Source: Flagellimonas beolgyonensis (GTDB taxonomy: Bacteria > Bacteroidota > Bacteroidia > Flavobacteriales > Flavobacteriaceae). From it: DNA of 64,000 bases. The notes under the pieces were generated by a model. It ran no database searches and was not told the origin of the DNA. It was given only the letters and a program-made list of their open reading frames with translations. Location of the stretch: NCBI RefSeq assembly GCF_003992615.1, contig NZ_RZMY01000016.1:124001-188000 (forward strand), in the 5' to 3' direction. Made by a program: the position numbers and the translations under genes. Below, in pieces: positions 8,512 to 15,793 of this stretch (within the stretch, counting starts at the first letter, position 1; each line of letters begins with the position of its first letter).

Positions 8512-8897
8512 TGGAAGTGGTTCATAAGATAGGCAGAAGAAAAACTGCTGTGGCAAGGGTATACGTTTCACAAGGTTCTGGAAACATTACCGTGAACAAG
8601 AAGGATTTGAACGATTACTTCACTACTGCTACACTACAATACAAAGTAAAACAGCCTTTTACTTTGACCGAAAACGAAGAAAGCTACGACGTAAAGGTTA
8701 ATGTTTACGGTGGTGGTATCACCGGTCAAGCCGAGGCTATCCGTTTGGCTTTGTCAAGGGCAATGTGCGAAATCGATGCTGAGAACCGAAGCATTCTTAA
8801 GCCAGAAGGCCTTTTGACCAGGGATCCAAGAATGGTGGAAAGAAAGAAATTCGGTCAGAAGAAAGCCCGTAAGAAATTCCAGTTCTCCAAACGTTAA
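8511..8897 (+). CDS. rpsI: 30S ribosomal protein S9
   Basis: A 128-residue S9. The core GRRKTAVARVYVSQGSGNITVN and the basic C-terminal tail RKKFGQKKARKKFQFSKR, which reaches the P-site tRNA in the ribosome, are both intact. Its ATG shares one base with the rplM stop, the conserved L13-S9 pairing. The transcript probably ends at the hairpins that follow (8906-8972). Confidence 0.97.
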   Translation: MEVVHKIGRRKTAVARVYVSQGSGNITVNKKDLNDYFTTATLQYKVKQPFTLTENEESYDVKVNVYGGGITGQAEAIRLALSRAMCEIDAENRSILKPEGLLTRDPRMVERKKFGQKKARKKFQFSKR

Positions 8898-8939
8898 TAT
8901 TATTCGGTGCCTTGGCACCAAATATATAAGTTCATTGAA

Positions 8940-8972
8940 AACCCTGGAAATCAATTTCAGGGTTAAATTTTT
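8940..8972 (+). terminator. Rho-independent terminator after rpsI
   Basis: The stem AACCCTG (8940-8946) / CAGGGTT (8958-8964) is followed by AAATTTTT. A smaller hairpin, GGTGCC/GGCACC (8906-8919), precedes it. Position between rpsI and rpsB suggests that the two ribosomal operons are transcribed separately. Confidence 0.6.
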
Positions 8973-9107
8973 AACCAAGTTGTCGTTGTTCCAAAAGGGA
9001 AAAAATCGACTTTTTTGGAAATTAGTTTAGCATCTAAATGGATAGGGCGAACCCAAGTGACCACCAATCCATTGCTACTACAACGGAACGTAAACTAAAT
9101 ACAAAAA

Positions 9108-10190
9108 ATGGCAAGTAAAATTGAAGTAAAGAATTTACTCGAAGCAGGTGTGCATTTTGGGCACCTAACCAGAAAATGGAATCCGAACATGGCTCCCTAC
9201 ATCTACATGGAGCGTAACGGAATCCACGTGATCAATCTCTACAAAACTGTTGCAAAACTGGAAGAGGCCAACGAAGCCCTTAAAAAAATTGCAGCTTCAG
9301 GACGTAAGATCCTTTTTGTAGCCACAAAAAAACAAGCAAAAGACATTGTTGCGGATAAAGTATCCAAAGTGAACATGCCCTACATCACCGAAAGATGGCC
9401 AGGTGGTATGTTGACCAACTTTGTGACCATTCGTAAGGCTGTTAAGAAAATGGCTTCCATCGATCGCATGAAGAAAGACGGAACCTTTAACACCCTTTCC
9501 AAAAAAGAAAGATTGCAGGTTGATCGTTTGCGTGCCAAGTTGGAAAAAAACTTGGGTTCCATCGCCGACATGACCCGTTTGCCAGGTGCCATCTTTATAG
9601 TGGATACCATGCGTGAGCACATTGCCGTAAAAGAGGCCCAAAAATTGAACATTCCAATTTTCGCCATGGTCGATACCAACTCCGACCCAAGACCGATTGA
9701 CTTTGTTATCCCATCCAATGACGATGCCAGCAAATCCATCGAGGCTATTTTGGAAGAAGTGACCAAAGCGGTTGCCGAAGGTTTGGCCGAGCGCAAGAAT
9801 GACAAAGCCAACGATAAGGAGGACGAGGAAGAAGAAGTAATGGAAACCAAAACCGTAATCGTTGATGACGAGGAGGAAGTGGTAAAGGAAGACAAGAAAG
9901 CCAAAAAAGCCAAGCCAGCCCCAAAAAAGGTGAAGGCCGACGATTTGACTAAAATTGAAGGTGTTGGACCCAAAGCTGAGGAAGCCCTTATCGGAAAAGG
10001 CATTGCCAGCTACGCAGACCTTGCCAAAACAACTCCTGAAAAAATCAAGGAGATTTTGACCGAGGCCAGCTCAACATTGGCACACCTAGACCCAACTTCT
10101 TGGCCAAAACAAGCCAAGATGGCCGCCACAGGTAAATGGGACGAATTGAAAGAATGGCAAGACAACGCCAAAGGTGGTGTTGAACAATAA
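9108..10190 (+). CDS. rpsB: 30S ribosomal protein S2 with C-terminal helix-hairpin-helix extension
   Basis: The core (residues 1-230) is a normal S2, with LLEAGVHFGHLTRKWNP near the N-terminus and IFAMVDTNSDPRPIDFVIPSND. Bacterial S2 is usually about 230-260 residues; this one is 360. The extra part is a strongly acidic-then-basic linker (231-276, runs of Glu/Asp then KKAKKAKPAPKK) and a compact domain (277-345) with KIEGVGPKAEEAL, a helix-hairpin-helix motif that normally binds nucleic acid. Some flavobacterial ribosomal proteins (for example L21) carry similar tails, from general knowledge. The tail might contact rRNA or mRNA; that is speculative. The gene precedes tsf as in most bacteria. 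Confidence 0.95.
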   Translation: MASKIEVKNLLEAGVHFGHLTRKWNPNMAPYIYMERNGIHVINLYKTVAKLEEANEALKKIAASGRKILFVATKKQAKDIVADKVSKVNMPYITERWPGGMLTNFVTIRKAVKKMASIDRMKKDGTFNTLSKKERLQVDRLRAKLEKNLGSIADMTRLPGAIFIVDTMREHIAVKEAQKLNIPIFAMVDTNSDPRPIDFVIPSNDDASKSIEAILEEVTKAVAEGLAERKNDKANDKEDEEEEVMETKTVIVDDEEEVVKEDKKAKKAKPAPKKVKADDLTKIEGVGPKAEEALIGKGIASYADLAKTTPEKIKEILTEASSTLAHLDPTSWPKQAKMAATGKWDELKEWQDNAKGGVEQ

Positions 10191-10217
10191 GAATTGATTT
10201 AACATTGCCCTTAAACG

Positions 10218-10236
10218 AAACACGTTTTTAGTGTTT
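10218..10236 (+). terminator. possible attenuator hairpin between rpsB and tsf
   Basis: AAACAC (10218-10223) pairs with GTGTTT (10231-10236), followed by TACTTTAC rather than a clean T-run. It may reduce read-through from rpsB into tsf. It is weak, and no separate tsf promoter was identified. Confidence 0.3.
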
Positions 10237-10268
10237 TACTTTACATAAATCTTTAAAAAGCATAGAAA

Positions 10269-11093
10269 ATGGCTAAGATTACCGCCGCAGAAGTAAATAA
10301 ATTGAGACAGACCACCGGAGCTGGTATGATGGATTGTAAAAAAGCCTTGGTAGAAGCTGATGGTGATTTCGAAAAAGCAATCGAGATCCTTAGAAAGAAA
10401 GGCCAAAAAGTTGCTGCCAACAGAGCTGACAGGGAATCCTCTGAAGGTGCAGCCATCGCTAAGGTGAATGCCGATAGCACAGAAGGTGTGGTTATCTCCT
10501 TGAACTGCGAAACAGACTTCGTTGCCAAGAACGAAAGCTTTGTGAAACTTGCCAACGATTTGGCCGATTTGGCCCTTGGTTTTGACAACAAAGAGGCTTT
10601 TTTGGCCGCTTCGTTCGAAGGTATGACCGTTGCTGATAAATTGACCGAGCAAACTGGTGTGATCGGTGAGAAAATCGAGATTGGAAGCTTCGAGAAATTG
10701 AGCGCTCCTTTTGTTGGTTCCTACATCCACGCCGGAAACAAAATTGCTACCTTGGTTGGATTGTCCGCCAATGTTGACGGTGCTGCTGAAGCTGCAAAAG
10801 ATGTTGCCATGCAAGCTGCCGCAATGAACCCGGTTGCCCTAAACGAGGCTGGTGTGGACCAATCCATTATTGACAAAGAAATCGAAATTGCCAAGGACCA
10901 GTTGCGTCAAGAAGGAAAACCTGAGGCCATGTTGGACAACATCGCCAAAGGAAAATTGAACCGTTTCTTCAAGGACAACACTTTGGTGAACCAAGATTTC
11001 ATTAAAGACAGCAAACAAAGCGTTGCCCAATATGTAAAATCTGTTGACTCCAGCTTGGAAGTAACTGGATTTAAAAGGGTGGCTTTGGGATAA
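10269..11093 (+). CDS. tsf: translation elongation factor Ts
   Basis: A 274-residue EF-Ts, the GDP/GTP exchange factor for EF-Tu. The N-terminal UBA-like segment ITAAEVNKLRQTTGAGMMD and the exchange-core signature NCETDFVAKNESFV (about 79-92) are intact. The ATG at 10269 follows a 78-nt gap after rpsB. A strong terminator follows the stop codon. Confidence 0.97.
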   Translation: MAKITAAEVNKLRQTTGAGMMDCKKALVEADGDFEKAIEILRKKGQKVAANRADRESSEGAAIAKVNADSTEGVVISLNCETDFVAKNESFVKLANDLADLALGFDNKEAFLAASFEGMTVADKLTEQTGVIGEKIEIGSFEKLSAPFVGSYIHAGNKIATLVGLSANVDGAAEAAKDVAMQAAAMNPVALNEAGVDQSIIDKEIEIAKDQLRQEGKPEAMLDNIAKGKLNRFFKDNTLVNQDFIKDSKQSVAQYVKSVDSSLEVTGFKRVALG

Positions 11094-11115
11094 TTTTTCC
11101 CTTTGCACAATAAAA

Positions 11116-11143
11116 AAATGCCCCTTTAAAAGGGGCATTTTTA
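11116..11143 (+). terminator. strong Rho-independent terminator after tsf
   Basis: A perfect palindrome AAATGCCCCTTT (11116-11127) / AAAGGGGCATTT (11129-11140) runs into further T residues on the plus strand and an A-run on the left. It can act in both directions, serving tsf and the DUF4097 gene that ends at 11160 on the other strand. Confidence 0.85.
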
Positions 11144-11159
11144 TTTCGTGTTGGTCCGG

Positions 11160-11972
11160 TTATGATTTCGATTTGATCAAAATATCCCCATTAAAGGTCT
11201 TGAACAACAGCTCTGGTCCACCGCCATTGATCTTCCCTTTCACCCACTGCTCTATTTTCACCTTATAAGCTCCTTTGCCTTCCTTTTTCTCCGTTTCAGG
11301 TTTATTTTCCTGTACCGCCATATCAAAATCGGTGTACACATCCCCCATATCGGACTTGGCCTTGATATTGGCTTTTAAAGAACTGGGGAACGACACTTCC
11401 ACATTGCCATTGAAACTACTGAACGCCATATCGGTGGCATTACCCATTTTCTTGAAATCGACCTTCACCGGTCCGTTGGTGGTATTGGCCGAAACAGCAC
11501 CTTCCACATTGGCCAAGGTTATGGCCCCATTCACATTACTTATCTCCAAATCACCGGTAACCCCATCCACATTGATATCGCCATCATTGACCGTACTTAA
11601 CTTCAATGAAAAATTATAGGGTACTTGAATGATGAAATCTGTTCTACGGCTCCACAATTCATTGTTTATCGTCACCACATTATCATCCTCTTCGGCACTG
11701 ATGTTCAACCCGGAATTACCAACGCGTTTCATCCCATTTTTGGTTTCCTTGTTTACTTTGTCACTTTCATACACATTTACCTTCACCATGACTTCCTTTC
11801 CTTCATAACCGGTTACATTGATGGTTCCGGATATCTGCCCCAGTTCCAATTTGCCTGGTTGATCAGGATTGCTCAACGGAACAGTGAACAAATCGATTTC
11901 CTTCTTTTGGGCCGAAAGCATTCCTGTGCCCAAAAACACAACAAGTAGTGTAATAACATTGATCTTTCTCAT
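11160..11972 (-). CDS. DUF4097-type secreted protein (second of pair)
   Basis: A 270-residue exported protein of the DUF4097 / putative adhesin group. It has a signal peptide (MRKINVITLLVVFLGTGMLSAQ) and then short repeating strands such as INVDGVTGDLEISNVNGAITLANV and KVDFK, typical of this family's right-handed beta-helix. The ATG at 11972 is preferred over upstream triplets because it begins the signal peptide and lies only 4 nt after the stop of the preceding gene. The partner gene upstream encodes a related protein, and both follow an ECF sigma/anti-sigma-like pair. The molecular function of the family is unknown. Confidence 0.8.
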   Translation of the reverse strand: MRKINVITLLVVFLGTGMLSAQKKEIDLFTVPLSNPDQPGKLELGQISGTINVTGYEGKEVMVKVNVYESDKVNKETKNGMKRVGNSGLNISAEEDDNVVTINNELWSRRTDFIIQVPYNFSLKLSTVNDGDINVDGVTGDLEISNVNGAITLANVEGAVSANTTNGPVKVDFKKMGNATDMAFSSFNGNVEVSFPSSLKANIKAKSDMGDVYTDFDMAVQENKPETEKKEGKGAYKVKIEQWVKGKINGGGPELLFKTFNGDILIKSKS

Positions 11973-11976
11973 AACA

Positions 11977-12840
11977 TTAGATTTTTTTGATGAATACATT
12001 TCCGTTCAAGGTTTCAAAATCGAAATCCACTTGACCACTGCCGATCTGCACCACCGGTCGGGATTCGAATTTATATTTGGGCTTACCCTTATCGCCCCCA
12101 TTCTTACTGGTTTTCACAAACTGTTTGTCAATATCAAAATCGGTGAACATTTCCCCGTTCATGCTTTTAAAGGAAATATTGGCCGAAAGGGACGCCTGAT
12201 ATGAAATATTGATATCGCCGTTTAAGGCATAGTACCGTGAGGAAACTTTGGGATTTTGGGCATAGGAAATATCCACATCGCCATTCACACAGTTCACCTT
12301 CGTTTTGCCCGTAATGTTGGTCAAACGAATACCGCCGTTCACGTTGTTGGCTTCCACGTAATTGCCTTTGGTATTCGCCACATGTACTTCTCCGTTGTTT
12401 ACGGTACTTACATTTACCTGCACTGCATTGGGTACTTTAACCGTAAAGTTGAGCACATGTTCATAGGGAACATCCTCATTGTTGTTGCACCAATTGTAAC
12501 TCAACTTGTCGGCATTAAACTGCATGTAGGGGGCATCGGGATGCAAAATCACACGATCGGATTCTTGCAGGACCTTAAGTTGAAGTTCTTTTTTGCCCAA
12601 CTCCAGATCCGAGGTGTTATCGGCCCTTATGATTTTCTCCACTTCCACAACCACCGTACTGCCATTGTACCCTTCCACGGTCACGGAACCAAAAACATTC
12701 CGAATTACCAGACTATTGGCCGATTCGTTGCCCAAAGGGACTTGTTTCTTGATGGTTTCACTAAACTCTTTTTGTTGTGCCGAAGCACTCCACACACCCA
12801 AGCTTAAGCATAGGCATGCCATGAATACTAACTGTTTCAT
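11977..12840 (-). CDS. DUF4097-type secreted protein (first of pair)
   Basis: A 287-residue exported protein with a signal peptide ending near WSASAQQKEF. A strand-rich body follows with recurrent NGxV/NGxI turns, for example VNNGEVHVANTKGNYVEA and VNCVNGDVDISYA. It is homologous in form to the downstream protein, pointing to a tandem duplication. It is probably co-transcribed with the anti-sigma-like gene 62 nt upstream. I infer an envelope-stress or surface role from the context only. Confidence 0.8.
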   Translation of the reverse strand: MKQLVFMACLCLSLGVWSASAQQKEFSETIKKQVPLGNESANSLVIRNVFGSVTVEGYNGSTVVVEVEKIIRADNTSDLELGKKELQLKVLQESDRVILHPDAPYMQFNADKLSYNWCNNNEDVPYEHVLNFTVKVPNAVQVNVSTVNNGEVHVANTKGNYVEANNVNGGIRLTNITGKTKVNCVNGDVDISYAQNPKVSSRYYALNGDINISYQASLSANISFKSMNGEMFTDFDIDKQFVKTSKNGGDKGKPKYKFESRPVVQIGSGQVDFDFETLNGNVFIKKI

Positions 12841-12902
12841 CGTTTTAAAATATTAGACTGTTCGTAATTTGATTTTGGCCAAAGGGCCGATTGATAAATA
12901 AA

Positions 12903-13706
12903 CTATATGATGGATTCTATGGTTTTCTCTATTCGTTTCTTCACAGTGGTATCCAATTGCTTCTCTTTCAACAATTGCTTGAAAGGTGCTATGGAAGCTT
13001 TTTCCTGAAGGGCCACCATCAGGTTGGCCAATGTAATTTGCAACAACGGAGATTCCTGATTGGGAATGGACTGTACCAAACCCTGCCGCACCATGGGATT
13101 GTCCACATAGTTGGTCAACGACTCAATTGCTGCCAAGCGAACATTTACATCAGCGTCCCGATTAAGGGTCTGCAACAAGGCCTTGATGACAATGCTATCC
13201 GCCGATTGGAATTTATTTGCCTCGCTGACCCCTTGCAACCGTTGGTTGGCCGATGGCTGATCTAAAAGGGTCAGAACCAATTTTTGTCGCACCTCTTCCG
13301 TTTCATTTTGGGCAATCACCATGTCTTGGGGCTCCGGCCTCGACCCTACCGATGGTGCTAAAAAATAGCCCAAGGTCAATCCTACAATCAACAATAGCAT
13401 TCCAAAGGCCCATTGCGGCTTAATCAGATCTGTCAACCATGCGGGCAATTGTCCATTTGACGTCTTCTTTTTTTGTTGCTCCATTTCGACGTTCAGCATT
13501 TCATAAAATGCCCCATCCATCTGATTGGAAGGTTCCGGTGATTCCATGGCGTCCATCATGGCCCATCCTTCTTTTAGGACCAAAAACCTTTCCTTGTACC
13601 CAGGGTTGTTTAAAAGAAGCTCCTCAAATGCCTTGGCATCCACTTCGTTCATGGTCCCGGCCAAAAAATCCATTGCCAGTAATTCAAATTTTTCTTCCTC
13701 CATCAT
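12903..13706 (-). CDS. anti-sigma-factor-like membrane protein with HEAT-like repeats
   Basis: A 267-residue single-pass membrane protein. The N-terminal ~90 residues resemble the sigma-binding domain of small zinc-less anti-sigma factors (LLAMDFLAGTMNEVDAKAFEELL). One membrane segment spans about 96-114 (FGMLLLIVGLTLGYFLAP). The periplasmic part (about 150-267) contains helical repeats such as VNVRLAAIESLTNYVDNPMVRQ, HEAT-like. The start overlaps the sigma gene stop by 4 nt (13703-13706), which argues for coupling. That it inhibits the sigma factor is inferred from position and topology. Confidence 0.72.
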   Translation of the reverse strand: MMEEEKFELLAMDFLAGTMNEVDAKAFEELLLNNPGYKERFLVLKEGWAMMDAMESPEPSNQMDGAFYEMLNVEMEQQKKKTSNGQLPAWLTDLIKPQWAFGMLLLIVGLTLGYFLAPSVGSRPEPQDMVIAQNETEEVRQKLVLTLLDQPSANQRLQGVSEANKFQSADSIVIKALLQTLNRDADVNVRLAAIESLTNYVDNPMVRQGLVQSIPNQESPLLQITLANLMVALQEKASIAPFKQLLKEKQLDTTVKKRIEKTIESII

Positions 13707-14257
13707 AGCATTTCCATTTCTAAAAAAATTTTTCTTAAATCGTTCAAAGCCCTGTGCACCCTAACCTTAGCCGCCCCTTCCGAACATCCCACTATTTGGG
13801 CTATTTCGTGAAATTTTAATTCCCTGTATTTGCTCAGGAGCAAAATTTCCCTTTTATCATCTGGCAGAAAGGTCAAGGCCCTTTTTAACCGAATGGCATC
13901 GCCCTGTTGGTCCATGGTTTCATTCAATCCATCATCCGACCCTTCCATCACATCTTCTGGAGCTATTCCATCGAAAATCCTTTCCTTGGAAATCTTCTTG
14001 TGATGGTCGTTGTTCACATTCCTTGCCATTTGGAACATCCACGCGGCAAATGCACCGTCTCCCGAATAGGATTCCCGATATTTTAAAATCCGCACAAATA
14101 CATTTTGGACCAAATCCTCACTGACCGAAGGATTGTTGCCCAAATTGTAGAAAAACCCAAAGAGCTTTCGCTTATGACGTTCGTAAAGCAAACCCAACTT
14201 GTCCAAGTCGCCACTTTTCACTTTCATCATTAAGACATTGTCGGTCAGATTTTGCAA
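13703..14257 (-). CDS. ECF-type RNA polymerase sigma factor
   Basis: A 184-residue sigma-70 family protein with only regions 2 and 4. Region 2 is seen in SVSEDLVQNVFVRILKYRESY and the AAWMFQMARNVNNDHHKK helix. Region 4 is the C-terminal helix-turn-helix LKFHEIAQIVGCSEGAAKVRVHRALNDLRK. It is followed by a 4-nt overlapping anti-sigma-like gene and two DUF4097 genes, a layout that suggests one stress-responsive operon. No recognisable target promoter was identified in the 161-bp divergent gap to pyrH. Confidence 0.9.
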   Translation of the reverse strand: MQNLTDNVLMMKVKSGDLDKLGLLYERHKRKLFGFFYNLGNNPSVSEDLVQNVFVRILKYRESYSGDGAFAAWMFQMARNVNNDHHKKISKERIFDGIAPEDVMEGSDDGLNETMDQQGDAIRLKRALTFLPDDKREILLLSKYRELKFHEIAQIVGCSEGAAKVRVHRALNDLRKIFLEMEML

Positions 14258-14388
14258 TTTCTTGTTATTTAGGTCAGTTGTAGGATATACCGTTGTTTTG
14301 GAAAAAGGTTACAGAATGTATGGATTTTTTATGCATTTATTTCGGTAGACTTCCCATTTTTCCATGATTTCCCATAAATAATTTTGAT

Positions 14389-14396
14389 TATTTTTG
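14389..14396 (+). promoter_or_regulatory. candidate -7 element of pyrH
   Basis: TATTTTTG (14389-14396) matches TAnnTTTG and lies 22 nt before the pyrH ATG. An overlapping alternative, TAATTTTG, is at 14379-14386. Neither has a TTG at the ideal distance upstream, so the -33 part is unclear. Confidence 0.45.
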
Positions 14397-14418
14397 TCCC
14401 GACTTCAAGATACCTTCA

Positions 14419-15126
14419 ATGCGATACAAAAGAATTTTATTAAAACTGAGTGGAGAAGCCTTGATGGGCAAAAAACAGTACGGCATAGATGCGGACCGAT
14501 TGGCCGAATATGCCGACGAGATCAAGTCTGTGGTGGACAAAGGTATCGAAGTGGCCATCGTGATTGGTGGCGGCAACATATTTAGGGGACTTGCTGGGGC
14601 AAGTCAGGGTATGGACCGCGTACAGGGCGACCACATGGGAATGTTGGCCACCGTGATCAACGGATTGGCACTGCAGAGCGCCTTGGAATTGAAAGGGGTA
14701 CAGACCCGATTGCAATCTGCCATCAAAATCAATGAAGTGGCCGAACCCTTCATCCGTAGAAGGGCAATGAGGCACTTGGAAAAAGGAAGGGTCGTAATTT
14801 TTGGAGGTGGTACCGGAAATCCGTATTTCACTACCGATTCCGCTGCCGTGTTGCGGGCCATCGAAATCAATGCCGATGTAATCCTCAAAGGCACAAGGGT
14901 GGATGGAATCTATACCTCTGACCCTGAAAAGGACAAGAATGCCACCAAATTCGATTCCCTATCGTTCCAAGAAGTGCTTTCGAAAGGTTTAAAAGTAATG
15001 GATACCACGGCGTTCACATTGAGTCAGGAAAACGAATTGCCCATTGTTGTTTTTGATATGAACACAAAAGGAAATTTGATGAAAATCGTTTCCGGGGAGA
15101 ACATTGGAACGGTGGTAAATGTTTAA
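14419..15126 (+). CDS. pyrH: UMP kinase
   Basis: A 235-residue uridylate kinase of the amino-acid-kinase fold, phosphorylating UMP to UDP with ATP. The visible motifs are KLSGEALMG (phosphate loop), [22 protein letters not shown] and [15 protein letters not shown]. Length and start are normal. frr follows after 38 nt, the widely conserved pyrH-frr pair. Confidence 0.97.
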   Translation: MRYKRILLKLSGEALMGKKQYGIDADRLAEYADEIKSVVDKGIEVAIVIGGGNIFRGLAGASQGMDRVQGDHMGMLATVINGLALQSALELKGVQTRLQSAIKINEVAEPFIRRRAMRHLEKGRVVIFGGGTGNPYFTTDSAAVLRAIEINADVILKGTRVDGIYTSDPEKDKNATKFDSLSFQEVLSKGLKVMDTTAFTLSQENELPIVVFDMNTKGNLMKIVSGENIGTVVNV

Positions 15127-15164
15127 TTGGACCCATTTTTGATATCGTAATAAAAATTTAGAGC

Positions 15165-15719
15165 ATGGACGAAGAAGTAAAATTTGTACTGGATAGCACA
15201 AAAGAAAGTATGGATGCCAGCATTTCACATTTGGAAAAGGCTTTCATTAAAATCCGTGCCGGTAAGGCCAGCCCGATAATGCTTTCTTCCGTAATGGTGG
15301 AGTATTATGGTTCCCAAACACCACTTTCCCAGGTATCCAACATCAACACTCCGGATGCCCGAACCATTTCGGTGCAACCTTGGGAGAAAAATCTCATGGG
15401 CGAAATTGAAACAGCCATCATGAATGCCAATTTGGGCTTCAATCCAATGAACAACGGCGAAATGATCATTATAAATGTACCTCCATTGACCGAGGAACGT
15501 AGGGTACAATTGGTAAAACAGGCCAAGGCAGAGGCAGAGGATGCCAAAGTTAGTATCCGAAGTGCAAGGCAAGAAGCCAACAAAGAGCTGAAAGCCCTTG
15601 AAATTTCGGAGGACCTGTTAAAAAATGCCGAGGTGGATGTTCAAGAACTTACCAACACCTACAGCAAAAAAGTGGATTCCATTTTGGCCGTTAAGGAGGC
15701 CGAGATCATGAAGGTATAA
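15165..15719 (+). CDS. frr: ribosome recycling factor
   Basis: A 184-residue RRF that, with EF-G, splits the post-termination ribosome. The hallmarks RAGKASPIMLSSVMVEYYGSQTPL and the C-terminal helical arm TNTYSKKVDSILAVKEAEIMKV are intact, and the length is standard. A hairpin terminator follows. Confidence 0.97.
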   Translation: MDEEVKFVLDSTKESMDASISHLEKAFIKIRAGKASPIMLSSVMVEYYGSQTPLSQVSNINTPDARTISVQPWEKNLMGEIETAIMNANLGFNPMNNGEMIIINVPPLTEERRVQLVKQAKAEAEDAKVSIRSARQEANKELKALEISEDLLKNAEVDVQELTNTYSKKVDSILAVKEAEIMKV

Positions 15720-15728
15720 TTTTACCCA

Positions 15729-15767
15729 ATGATCCAGTCCTTTTTTAGGAACACAGCGGATCATTTT
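15729..15767 (+). terminator. terminator after frr
   Basis: ATGATCC (15729-15735) pairs with GGATCAT (15758-15764), followed by TTT. A short internal stem TCCT/AGGA stacks inside. The T-run is short, so it is probably moderate in strength. Confidence 0.5.
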
Positions 15768-15768
15768 C

Positions 15769-15776
15769 TACCTTTG
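15769..15776 (+). promoter_or_regulatory. candidate -7 element of the RND transporter gene
   Basis: TACCTTTG fits TAnnTTTG exactly and sits 18 nt before the ATG at 15794. No TTG is present at 19-23 nt upstream, so only the -7 half is supported. Confidence 0.4.
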
Positions 15777-15793
15777 CGCCCAACAAAACCCAA

